Part shown: positions 21,305 through 32,276 of the stretch, in pieces | Numbering within the stretch: the stretch's first letter is position 1 | How the letters are laid out: every line of letters begins with the position of its first letter | Source of the DNA: Phragmites australis | Lineage: Eukaryota > Streptophyta > Magnoliopsida > Poales > Poaceae | Assembly (NCBI RefSeq): GCF_958298935.1 | Contig: NC_084938.1 | Coordinates: 22,487,501 to 22,551,500, forward strand | Length of the DNA: 64,000 nucleotides | Direction of reading: 5' to 3' | Notes under the pieces: generated by a model | The model's database searches: none | The model's input: the letters and a program-made list of their open reading frames with translations, nothing else | Told to the model about the DNA's origin: nothing | Program-made: the position numbers and the translations under genes

Positions 21305-21342
21305 ACTGCAGGGCATGTCGAGCACTGCAGGGCATGTCGAGC
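21305..21342. repeat. perfect 19-bp tandem duplication in the host-gene promoter
   Basis: ACTGCAGGGCATGTCGAGC at 21305-21323 is repeated without change at 21324-21342, about 55-95 bp upstream of the TATA box. It could double a protein-binding site. Confidence 0.9.
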
Positions 21343-21597
21343 ACGGTTAGTCAGGGGACGAGGAAAAAGAAGGCGTGGAAATTTTGCAAAGGGTAAAGGG
21401 GGCAACGAGCCAACGAAAGCGGCTTTGTCGTGCTGTGACTCTTCAACATTTCACTCTTTCCCTGTCTCTCCGTTCCAAGTCCTCCCTTTTTTTTGAATCT
21501 TTTCAGTTGATTACAATGCGATTATGCGAAGCTGGAGCCGGTTTGTTGAATTCGGATGTTGTTTTGGCCAAAACCTCTGAGAAAACCTAATAAAATT

Positions 21598-23050
21598 TAT
21601 AGGAATGAGATTAATGACTAGAGGGGAGTGCACAAGCGTCTCAATAATTTTTTAAAAATCGATGATCTTCTCCTATTTGGATCACTCAATACTCCTCAAA
21701 ACTCAAGCAGAAGTAAAAATATAGAGAAGTTTTAACAAGAGAAATTGAGACAATACGACTCCACTGATGATATATGAACCATAGATTCTATTTAAGATCA
21801 ATACATATGTCTTAGTACTTGAAAGATCATAACTTGCAAAGAAACAAGAAAAGATGAACACCGAGCAACGAAACTGTCCAAATTGATTGTCTAGAAGCAA
21901 AAGAATTCAAGACCTCATCACATAAGTATGTGTATGTGAATTTAGATGCCTCTAGCAACAAGAAGAATGATCTCATAAGGTGCTGAAATTTCAGCCAAAA
22001 ATCAAAACAAAAGTCAAATCCGGAAACCGAAAAATTTACAAACTTGCAAGAGAACCAATAGAGTGAAACTAGAAGGATGTAAGCACAATAACATAAAGAA
22101 AAATAAATTTTATTACAGCAGAGATCAGCCCTATTTTAACAGATTATAAAGATTTTTTCTCACATACTCTCACCTAATACATAAGCTAAACATTCATCTT
22201 TCTCTCCTTAAAAACCTAGCACAATGCTGTCATATGGATGGCACAAAAGGCTCATAATGGTTGTTTCATCTCGTCCCATAGCCCTACCCCTATATTTATA
22301 AGCTCGGAAAACTTAACCACTAAGTTTTCTAGTTTTTTCCCAAAATAGCTCTCTCTTGTAATACACTCCTACCTACTACCGAGAGTATTTTAGTCTATTT
22401 TCTTCTCAATTCATCAGACGATCGTGGTGCATCCATGACTTAGCTTTACCTCAACGCAAGCTTCGTGATAGTACCACGTACTCCTCTAGTCCTCCCACGT
22501 TTTGAGGCCAAACCGCGAAACCCTAACACATTTCTCAAAGTGTAACTCCCCACTTGCTTACACTTTAAGCAAGCGCTCCAATGTCGATGCGTGTACTCTG
22601 TCTTGCGATCCTGACCGCCGATAAGTCTCTCTTGCTCCCAATCCCTTGGACCGTCTTGTTACTTGTATCGGCATCCTCTTCGCTTGACTTTGTCAACACG
22701 CCGTCTCCATCCGCCTTTCATGCTTTGCTTGACCTTCACGTGTTCAGCTAGGATCACTCTTGACTCTACCCAGCCTCCTTGATATTCCGGCACCAAGCAC
22801 TCTGCTTGGCCCCAATCATCCCATTGTCGACTGCCAAGTTGCATCCATCACCTACATACTATGAGATAAGCAAACATATATCTCCAACTCTAATTACAGT
22901 TAGTCCATAATCAATATGCTCAAATAAAATTCCAAATCAATTCAAATCACATCAAAGCTCATGCAAAATCGAATATCATCGAACCAAATAAATACTAATA
23001 TTAATCACTTAACACAAATAAACCAAGACACATTTCAACTTGGTTTCTCA
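21598..23050 (-). mobile_element. Sirevirus-type solo LTR with AAATT target duplication
   Basis: Homologous along most of its length to the LTR at 47563-49590 (shared GTCTCAATAATTTTTTAAAA, CTCATATGGATGG, TAAGTTTTCT). It ends in TTTCTCA like that LTR. AAATT occurs at 21593-21597 and 23051-23055. The plus-strand start reads TA instead of TG, one mutation. Minus-strand TATAAATA is at 22293-22300. No ACCGGA palindrome array is seen. Alternative: TTCTCCC at 23063 could be a decayed polypurine tract, making this a 3' LTR with lost internal region. Confidence 0.75.
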
Positions 23051-23055
23051 AAATT

Positions 23056-23669
23056 GTTTCAATTCTCCCATGTTGAGTTATGCAAAACAAGGCTATGACT
23101 GCTGTTTGAGCACACATTTCAGAGATGCATATATATTTATTGGCAATATTTCAAAAAACGCTAGACCTTAGACGGGCAAAGTTCATGCAGATTAGGAAGA
23201 GGCTATATTGAAACCATGACCTTTACTTGGAAACCCACCCCCACCATCTCTTTCTACTCATGACTTTGGTCACACTTCTTCCATCAGTCGTCGTCACTAT
23301 TTCCCTCCGTCTACTACTCCCTCTCCTTTTTGTACACGCCCTCTTAAACCACGGTTGAAGATCTAGTGGAAGTTCTAGACTGATGACGGAAGTTGCTTCA
23401 ATAAGTGGTGCTGGAATTGGTGGTGGCGACAACAGGCTCTAGCTTAGCTCGAGTAAGCTTGACAACCACACAATGTAAATGCCCTTTCCCTGATAAGAGG
23501 TTGACAAAATCTCGAGTAAGCTTAAGCCCAGCTCAAAAAAGATGGTATCGTTCAATATAACATCTTCTATAAAGGTCAAGCTAGCTCAACTCGACAATAG
23601 GTGGAAAGCAAGTGAAGGAAAATCATGTATGAGTAAGTCAATCCTTAACCCCCACTATTCGAGCTTGAG
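23056..23669. other. unclassified, low-complexity AGCTCGAG-rich sequence
   Basis: Several CTCGAGTAAGCTT motifs at 23449-23525 suggest a degraded DNA-transposon end, but no boundary could be set. No gene. Confidence 0.35.
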
Positions 23670-24037
23670 CTTGTTGAGCTCGCAAGCTTTTGTTGAGACT
23701 CGAGCCCAGGCATTTTGAAGCTAGATTGCGATCCTCGAGCTTTCTCGACAACCTTACGTAAAAACCCTAAACCCAAATCGCCTTGCCCACTCAACTTCGC
23801 CTCGAGCTTCTCACTCGCCTTGGATTGGTTTGGACCACCAAGTCCTAAGTCTCTTGTTGAGGCTCGCAAGTTTTTGTTTAGACTCGAGCCCAGACATTTT
23901 GAAGCTAGATTGCGATCATCGAGCTTTCTCAACAACCTTACGTAAAAACCCTAAACCCAAATCGCCTTTCCCACTCAACTTCGCCTTGAGCTTCTCACTC
24001 GCCTTGGATTGGTTTGGACCACCAAGTCCTAAGTCTC
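23670..24037. repeat. 184-bp direct tandem duplication
   Basis: Blocks starting TTGTTGAG at about 23671 and 23854 run in register (for example CGCAAG at 23681 and 23865) and a third partial start is at 24038. The copies differ at only a few positions. Contents include GTAAAAACCCTAAACCC and a TTGGATTGGTTTGGACC stretch. Confidence 0.9.
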
Positions 24038-25229
24038 TTGTTGAGGCTGCCAATGGCACGCTGCTTGATTTATAAAATTTCGCATCAATTTTTTCAAACA
24101 ATATTTATTGATTCCAGAGGGTTCGACATGAAAGTGGTAGTGCTGATTTCTTAAACACTATTTATTGACTATGAAGGATTAAATATTAAAATTGTGAAAA
24201 AATGATGGAATGTAACCTTGACTATGTATCTACATCCATACCACTCTTTTTTCTTGTGGGAGACCGAATTATTGCTACTAGGGCGTGCATCATACAGCAA
24301 GGTGAGACAAACGGAGGAAAATGGGCCCCGCGACACAACCCGGGCTCAATCGGATCTTTTGGCTCGAACCAAAGCAACATGGCCCAATAGCGCTAGGTCA
24401 AAGGGAGAGTTTTATTATTTTTATATTTTTTAAATCAAAAAATTATAAATATATGTGTCTATTTTAAAAAATTACAAATCTTGACTCATGCCGCCTATTG
24501 GAAGGGCGACATGGAGCTATCGGGCGTTGGAAAGGTGACAGGTCGACATGGTATGCCAGCGTGAACAAGCATGGCTACTTGTCGCCCACTAAATGAGGGA
24601 AAGATAGTTGTATTTTTTTCAATGCAATTAGGATTGATTTTAAAAAATGATATATTTTTAGAATTGATTGTTTTTGAGATATTTAACATCACAGTGGTGA
24701 CGGATTGGTTGGTTGAAGTCCTATGTCGTGATGCTGATGTAACAGTTGGTTGGAGTCCTATGTCGCGATACTGACGGAGGAATGAAGCCTGGATAATAAA
24801 CCGGATGTAGGATAGTAACATAGTAGAATAACATATGATACACACAACGTAGTCCATAAACTACTCCCTAAATATGTCATCGCTTGGGGATGATCCCCCT
24901 ATGCTATAAGGTTGTGGCACCCTGCAACCTCGTGCTTTCATGTGGTCCACTGAGTAAGTAAGCGGGTCGATCATGATGACTATCTACGAAGGCTGGCCAT
25001 TGAGAGCTGGCATCGCGTACTCATCCTGGGTATGTTGTGTGCCTACGGGAGGAGCGCCGCCAAGCCGCCAAGCTAGGAGGGCTCGATCTCATCCTACGTA
25101 TCACCCAAGCCGTTGAAGGTGTCAAATCCAGCCGATGTATCCTTCGTTCTCTCCCTGATGACCTACTTTAGGTACTCCATCGATGCCTTGATGTCATCAT
25201 AATCTGCGAATTCTACAAGTGGTTTACAG

Positions 25230-27320
25230 AGCAAAAACATTTAGCACGAATGTACATCATGAGCCGATCAAGCAGCATGGTTCAATAAGCAACGTCCTCA
25301 ATGGACCTACAACTGAACATCTTCAAGATCTTCTGCGCCTTCTCATAGATCTTACGGAACACCCCACATGTTTTGGAGGTAGGAACATCTATCCTACTAT
25401 CTAGACTCGACATTAGTAGCAGCCTCCATTAAGATCTGATACACGTGGTCCCTCTAGGGAAAAAAATGTTAGAGAGGATGAACATGGTTCTTTATTAGTT
25501 AAATCAAGAGCACAATTGATGTTTGTACTGAAGAAACATACCACCAAAGATTGAGTCCGGTCCTTGTGCACCGAGTAAGTGTTCCGTACGTGAGGCGCAT
25601 GAGTCAGCACCTTGGACGGTGTCTACGTCACATGGGTCTGCGTCTGAGGTAGAAACTAGGCGACGTACTTCATGAATGCCTCCTCACAGTGTGGTAGGTT
25701 CTCGTCAAGCACATCCCCTGCTTCATTATCTCAGCCTGCTATCCACAGCGGAATACGTGGCGCCCGCATGGTGACGATGTACCCTTCCGTGACATCTTGC
25801 AATATGAGTTAATTTACTTGTGTGTGACTGGAGATTGAAAATAATGCATAGTACAATTTACATGTGCACATGAGCAGGCATGATCTCGGGGGGGGGGGGA
25901 GGGGGTAGGAGAACTGCTGGTACTGACCAAACTGATGCATCACCCGATGCGTCGCGTAGTCCTCAACAAATACCTTGAATACAATGGCCTTTCTTGTACA
26001 ACCAGTACTCCCTGTCCCGCATGCGCAATGAAAATAGTCCATAGGAGCACACACGACTACATCATTGTAGGTGTATGGGGTCCACCTCACGTCGCTGGCC
26101 ATGAGATCATCAAACCGAGCTGTGAAATCTAGGTACGCCCTGTGCATATGGGCGCTAGCCCATCTTAACTGAGTAAAGAAGGCTTGTTGGACTAACAAAT
26201 TAATATATTAAACGTAGGCACAACAGAGATCTTACCCATCGTCGGCACCCACAATGAACCCATTGTGGGTCCATCCACACTATCCGACATCATGTCTTAG
26301 GGGATGTGGTCCACTACTGGTCGATCAATGGTGAATCGCTCGTATGACCACAACTAGAGAAGAATTGGGCAACCTGTGAAGATGGTGCAAAAATCCACCT
26401 TCATGAAGGCCTCTCATAGACCCTTGTTGGTCATGGTTAGCACAACGGAAGCCCAACTGTACTGGGGGACCTCTCCCAGTCCGACGTCGGCTATCTCCAT
26501 GTTGTATGGGATCAAGATCTTCAAGACTAATTTGTCATGGGTGGCGGTGAATATGATCCACCCGAATAGCCACAACAAGTAGGCCTTCAAGTGACTAGAA
26601 ATGGCATCATCATCCACCTCGGGATGGATGTAATCCGCCTATCAGTTAGAAAATTAAAAGCATTAAGCACATAAAAGAGAAAGATTAAGCACGTGAAGAA
26701 ACATCAGATAAGTAATGTACCATGAATTAGAGTAGAAACCTCTTCGTAGGTCCATACGTCTTGTAACAGAGTAACGCTATGTACTGGGGGCACCATCCCT
26801 CTGGATAATGGCACTGAACCATGCTAGGATATCGTCATCGCTAGAAGGGACCTACATCCCTCGAACCCACCGCTTGGCCCGTGCAGGATAGGTCAAGCAG
26901 GAGCTAGACATCCTAGTATAGGCGTCATCTCCCCACACGAAAGATGGAACATGTGCGTCTTCGGCCTTTACCTATCCACTAGTGCAGCGAGCAAGGCATG
27001 ACCAAAACTAAACCGCCATGCGAACTCTACTCGCCCAAGCCCCGTGTTCACCTCGACAAGCATGCAGATCGGCAGAAGCCCAGCCCCGTGCAACCTACAA
27101 ACAAAATATAATGTAAGTTAAAGTACCACACAAACACCAGAAGCACGCGAAGGAAATGAATGGCAAATCTGTGGATCCAACGCTCGTCCAACCTCATGAG
27201 CTTGTCTGGAACCAACAATCAGAGTACTGGGAGCTCAGCCGCCTTAACGATGATCAAGTACGAGTGATGCCTTTCATCCATGCGTGGGTCAAGCAGGTCT
27301 GGGTGGTCGGCAGCCATACC
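25230..27320 (-). pseudogene. plant mobile domain (MAIN-like) protein
   Basis: Minus-strand pieces in order. 27003-26925 reads L-L-A-A-L-V-D-R, stop, R-P-K-T-H-M-F-H-L-S-C-G-E-M-T-P, the hallmark start of PMD proteins. 26617-26414 gives L-K-A-Y-L-L-W-L-F-G-W-I-I-F and V-P-Q-Y-S-W-A-S-V-V. 26198-25809 gives L-R-W-A-S-A-H-M-H-R-A-Y, W-T-P-Y-T and H-R-V-M-H-Q-F-G-Q-Y-Q. PMD genes occur both as transposon cargo and as domesticated MAIN genes acting in genome stability. Here stops and frame changes occur in each segment and the gene lies between inverted repeats, so it is a transposon-borne relic. Confidence 0.8.
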
Positions 27321-27378
27321 GACCCACCATCATTGCTGTAAAAAAAATATAGAATAATAATACAACTCTCCAAAAAAA

Positions 27379-27600
27379 ACCTAAGTCCAACAGTTATAAC
27401 TATCTAAAAAACTACGTCCAATAATAACAACTATCCCTAAAAAGTATACATGCAACAATTACAGCTATCCCTAAACAACTAAGATCTACCGTTACAACTA
27501 TCTCTAAAAAACTAGGTTCGACAGTTACAATTATCCCTAAAAACCTACATCCAATCGTTACAACTATCTAATAAACTATGTCTAACAGTTGTGTTACGTT
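27379..27600. repeat. about 33-bp AT-rich minisatellite, 6-7 units
   Basis: Degenerate units of the form CAACAGTTAYAACTATCYCTAAAAA recur every 31-36 bp. They lie upstream (minus sense) of the PMD gene inside the Mutator-like element. Confidence 0.75.
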
Positions 27601-27777
27601 GCTATCAAAACCTATACCTAAAAAACCTAGGTCTAATATAACTAAATCATAGATCTATTCCTAAACTATATCCAAAATTAGATCCAATGGCTAGCCTAGC
27701 TAGGTTGTAAAAAAAACTACTAAGATAAGAATATTTACTTTCACCAAAGATAGATTTTGGCAGGACTTCACTACTTT

Positions 27778-27832
27778 CTCTCCCCTCCCCTCCCCTCTCC
27801 TCTCCTCTCCTCTCCTCTCCCTATCTCTCTTC
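27778..27832. repeat. CCTCT microsatellite
   Basis: A run of (CCTCT)n and (CCCCT)n, pyrimidine on the plus strand. Confidence 0.9.
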
Positions 27833-28150
27833 TTGCGTGTGGTGAAAACAACAAATGAGCACGGTAACCCGTGTGAGGCCAGCTACGCTGCTTTATACCA
27901 CAATTTGTCGCACATTAGAAGAGCGACAGATAACATGTCGCCCATTCAATGGACAACAGGTCGGTAATGTATGATGTGCTTGCCACAATGAACTAGTAAA
28001 CTGTTGGAAGGCTACTAACATCTCCTGTCGCCCGTTAGAAGGACGACAAGTTGATTGTCATGCTGTCCTTCCAACAGACTATAGAAATCTAGATTTGTAA
28101 TATTTCAAAATAAATGCATATATTTGCAATTTTATTTAAAAAAAAAATCC

Positions 28151-28577
28151 GTAAAAGGGGAACCAAGTTTTTCCATGTCATAATTCGTGTGGTCAATTTC
28201 TAAAAAAAAATGGTTTTTACAAAATTGCTCATGCACACAGTCATCCTTTCTACATACTACAGAGATCACAATACTGCACACTCGCACATTGTACGCATAA
28301 TCGTATTTGCAGTTGTACGTACCAGAATTCAACTCATAATGGTGATTTCAAATATTCTGACTCACCATACGTGTACCATATACGTGTCGGAAAGCTAAAG
28401 CACGCTTGCTCGGAATACGCAATTATGGTCTATTGCATTATTGGCATCTGTTCCGTGCCATGAAAAGCTTGTGGTATCATTCTATTGGTGGGTAATTTCT
28501 GAATTCGCATTTGAAGTGTTGCAAACGGAGAAACGGGCCCACGGTTATCTTGATGTATGCTAGCTCAAATCCATGTA
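28151..28577. other. unclassified AT-rich gap
   Basis: Short open frames only (28132-28398, both strands). No feature recognised. Confidence 0.4.
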
Positions 28578-28579
28578 TA

Positions 28580-28799
28580 CTTCCTCCATCTCAAATATAA
28601 GCTGATTGTCCTAAGTCAAGTTTTTTTTATGTTTGACCATCAATTTAAAAACGTATAAATTAACAACCTAAGGTCGATATTACTAAATTTATTATGAGAA
28701 ATACTTTTATAGTATATAACTATTTTTATTTAAAATAATATATTTTTATAGATATTGTAGTCAATGTCTTAATAAATTTATATTTCGGAGCGGAGGAAG
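28580..28799. mobile_element. Stowaway (Tc1/mariner) MITE with TA target duplication
   Basis: It begins CTTCCTCCATCTCAAATATAAG and ends with TTCGGAGCGGAGGAAG, inverted versions of the Stowaway terminus (CTCCCTCCGT consensus). TA flanks both sides at 28578-28579 and 28800-28801. It is 220 bp and AT-rich inside, with no ORF. Confidence 0.9.
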
Positions 28800-28801
28800 T
28801 A

Positions 28802-29799
28802 CGTAAAAAGAAGCGTCTGAAAACACAGGCTACGAGCCTGCTGCTACTGTCTGCAGTGTGCGAACTTTAACCGCTTTTGCTCTGGTAAATGCAATCCTAG
28901 TTCCACGAAAATCTAAGGGCCAGCATGTCTGCAGCCTTTGCCATCATGACACTATTTCGACCTATGTAGCAATGGCAACAGTAAATTTTTTGGTTTGGAT
29001 TTGATAATAATCAGTCCAATGCTTTATATCCGTAGCTAGTTGAGTCGAATTTTGAGCTGTTAAGTTGTACTAACTGGTACCTCCAAATTGTAGTCAGAAA
29101 TGGTATGGCAATCAGTGTTACGCAGATACCCGAGTCAAAAAGTTTTTTTCGTCAGACACTTGATCCATGTTAGTCTCGAAGTGCTATTGGTTGGGTTGAA
29201 ATAACTAGGAAGAGAAGCACGCTTCGTTGTGCCAGCTGTATATGTGTGTTTTGATTGGACAGCGAGTGAGAGAGAGGCGAAGAGGAAGACTAGACAAGGA
29301 AGAGGGGATCTTTGGTGGCAGCTCCTCGATCGGGCAACTGGCTGGTTAGATCCGAACGAACTGGGCCTGAGGTCGCGGCGGGGTTTGCTAGTGACCGAGT
29401 GACGTCGATGGTGAGCATGTGCGCATGGATGTAGGGTGTCGAACCAGGGAGGAAGACCGACCGGGGAAGAGGGGATAAGATAGAGATGCAGAGTAGGGTT
29501 AGGGTCCTGTTGACCTAGTCAAAATTGATCTTGGTCAAGGGCAAGCTCGAACAGAGGTCGTGACTGAACAATGTGACATGGCTTCACTGGTGGCAAGCGG
29601 TTGCATGACTAAGAAATCTTATGATACCGAAAGTTTTAATATGGTGTAAGGCTCCAGTTTGAGGCATTAGCTGCAGTTGGTAGTGATTGGCACATAGCTG
29701 ATGGCAAGCATGGTAACGTGGTTATTTGGCCATGCGTGGAGAAGAGGAATGAAGGCACGAGACAATGGGGAAAATGGGTGATGAGGTTCACCTTGACAC
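28802..29799. other. unclassified gap
   Basis: Mixed composition, no domain recognised, no TE terminus fixed. Confidence 0.4.
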
Positions 29800-30240
29800 C
29801 AAGGATTTCGCTGGAGCATGTGTTGGCGTAGAGGAAGGCTGAAGCAGCGAATTCGCCGTTGGGGTCGAGGAGGAACCTGCCGGGGTCGGGGAAGAAAGTC
29901 GTGGCCGAGCTCAAATCCGGCGGGGATTCGGTAATTGAAGGCGAGATTCAGCGAAGAAGACCTTGAAGAAGCTTCCCCAAGCTCTGGTGCGGCTAGGACG
30001 ACTAAACAATGGCGGGTGCACATGGATTTCACATGGTGGTAGGGCTTCCGCTGTTCTGCTCATGGGGGGGGGGGGGGGGATGGCACGGCTGCTAGATCTC
30101 GCTGGAGCACGTGTTGGTGCAAAGGAGGGCTAAAGCAGTGAGTTCGCCGGTGCGGTCGAGGAGGAAGTTGCCTAGGTCGAGGAAGAGAGGCGCAGGCAAG
30201 CTCGAATCCTCAGCAAAGGAGGCATCGTGAATATTTGGGC
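29800..30240 (-). repeat. duplicated GC-rich coding-like segment
   Basis: Minus-strand text around 29900-29810 (D-P-G-R-F-L-L-D-P-N-G-E-F-A) and 30185-30095 (D-L-G-N-F-L-L-D-R-T-G-E-L-T) both end in N-T-C-S-S-E-I. The two copies are about 285 bp apart and share CTCGCTGGAGCA-type DNA. I do not recognise the protein. They may be two exon-like copies of a host gene fragment. A poly-G run at 30063-30080 lies between them. Confidence 0.5.
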
Positions 30241-30641
30241 CAGTGACTGGAGTGTGCTGAGGCAGGTGCCGGATGTCTCTAGGCTTCAAGCGAGGAGCTA
30301 TAGTGGATGGATGCCCTAGGAGTTCGTTGAATCTTGGAGCTTTAGGATATAAGATATATTTACTGAGTCTGGCACCTGAATTCGTGGAGAACTTCAACAC
30401 CCGAATACTGCATGCATAAGTGACGTGTTCTAAACCAAACCAAATCAAATTCGAATCAAGATATTTGTGAACGTGACGTAGTGAACCGCATGCGGTACTA
30501 CTGAGCCAATTTCATTGCATCTCATGACTTCCATTGTTGGCACTTGGTAGTAAATTGACCCATTTTGCCCTTTGAGCACGTGTGCGCCGTGATTTTTCCC
30601 CCCTTTTCTTCTTTGGTGGACATGCTACTGGTCTCTGAACC

Positions 30642-32268
30642 TTAGAATGGAAATGAATGGAAACGGTCGGAAAAAACTCCAACCATTTTTACTTTTACAT
30701 TTTTTTTCTCGAGAACGAAATTAAAAACGAGAAAGCTGAAAACAGGTACAAATCCAGAAAATTCGGGATATCAAAAACAAACCAATCTAAACGAAAACAC
30801 ACCCGTCGAGAACCGATAATTGAAACCAGAAACACCTGAACTTAAAACCATGATTTGTAGTGTTATTGCCCAGTTTTCTTCCCGCTCCCGAGACTTCCGT
30901 GATTCGTGAATTACTTACTGTTCAGTCTAAGTTCAGCCAGAATTAACTTCGTTGAACAATATGAAACTTTGGTTGTTGTGGGTTCAGATTCTGGAGCTGA
31001 GCCGTAACAGTCTCATATCTAAGATTTGGTCTTTATGTTCTGTTCATAAGCATTTAAAATGTAAGCTTCTCAGATGTGATTGTGATCGCCAAATTGATCG
31101 TTATACTGAAATAACTACAAGTATTTTGATGTTGTTCATAGAAACTGACACGTATGTCAAGCTAGTTGCAATAAGTTTTTGGATACCTGATGATACCTGA
31201 TCAATAAGTTCTTGGATGTACTAACAGCTACAGGAAACTAGTTCTTGGCCTTTCCAAGTTTGAAGGCCTTTTCAGCAGGTTGTATGTGCATGCTTGAACA
31301 TCATCAAAGGCCACATCAGTCTAGATGATTCTCTCATTCCTCTAAAAAAATCTAGATGGACGTGAACTTGTGATTGAACTGCTGAAGCCTGAAGCGTTGC
31401 AGCATTAGCCTGGCTGTAATAGCTGAACAAGGTCATAAAAGTGGATGTGCCCCGATTCAGATTCTTCATGCAGTTATATAAATACAACTGCAGATGCAGA
31501 TACATGAGGATTCTAATGGTTGAGTGCAATTTCACCTCCCGCGGGCGGTTTCTTTGTGCTGCTCCATCCTTTGCTACACCCGGTCTACCGTACGAGCTTG
31601 GAGAGGATGGAGAGGACGAGGTCGTCAGGGAGCTCGTCCAGGTAGTCCGGCCCTCCCGCAAGCCGCTTCCGGTGCCCGCCGCCGGAGCACTCGCCGCCAA
31701 CCGCCGACTGCCCCAACGACGCCCTCTTCCTCTTCTGCCACACGGCCACCGCGATCTTGCCGCCGCTGGATTAGAGAGACCCGCTCCTCGTCGCACGGTT
31801 CGTCCCAGCCGCGCGCCGGAGGTGAGGCAGGAGGAAACGACCGGACGAGACGAAGAGGAAAGAAACGCGGTGCGGGGCCGTGCGGTTCTTGTGTGGAAAA
31901 GGGAGAGCAAGCAAAGCAGGCGGCTGGCCGGAGCGGGCGGCGCGCAGGGCGCAGGTAGGGTTGGTTGGAGGCGGCGCCAGCCTCTAGCGCGGTGAACGGG
32001 TGAAGTTTGGGCTGGCCTGATAGGATGTGGGCTATTTGGGCTCAATTGAAAAACGGAAATCCAATGAGAAATTTCTGATTAAAAACGAAAATTTGAGAAC
32101 CCAATTAAAAATGAAAATTCGAGAATACGGTCAGAAAAACAGTATAATCATTTTAAACTCCGTTTTTGAATTAATTATCCTGTTTTCATATAAGTCTAAA
32201 AAAATTTAAAACAATTGAAAAAAATGTAGAAAACGAATCAGGATTTATGTTGACCGTTTTCATCTCTA
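30642..32268. mobile_element. hAT-like non-autonomous element
   Basis: Left end TTAGAATGGAAATGAATGGAAACGG, right end (reverse complement) TAGAGATGAAAACGGTC: the inverted-end style of grass hAT elements. A degenerate 8-bp duplication flanks it (TCTGAACC at 30634-30641, CCTGTACC at 32269-32276; 6 of 8 match). Both subterminal zones are A-rich with repeated GAAAACG-type words; the centre is GC-rich captured DNA. No transposase seen. Confidence 0.6.
31585..31770 (-). pseudogene. captured F-box gene segment
   Basis: The minus-strand frame between a TAA and a TAG (61 codons) contains a basic W-Q-K-R-K-R patch and then D-Y-L-D-E-L-P-D-D-L-V-L-S-I-L-S-K-L, a textbook N-terminal F-box core that would bind SKP1. 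The frame stops right after L-V-R and no start codon exists, so only the first part of the box was carried. Surrounding DNA (31560-31990) is GC-rich like host exons and unlike the A-rich ends of the element, supporting gene capture. Confidence 0.75.
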
Positions 32269-32276
32269 CCTGTACC

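Larger units (their letters stand above)
24390..28150 (-). mobile_element. Mutator-like DNA transposon carrying a plant mobile domain gene
   Basis: Long imperfect terminal inverted repeats: the plus strand at about 24420-24500 (TTTTTTAAATC, AAATATATGTG, ATTACAAATCTTGA) matches the reverse complement of about 28085-28145 (TTTTTTAAATA, AAATATATGCA, ATTACAAATCTAGA). Both ends then carry TTGGAAGGRCGACA-like subterminal blocks. Between them lies a minus-strand PMD pseudogene. Exact ends and the usual 9-bp duplication could not be fixed. Confidence 0.65.
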
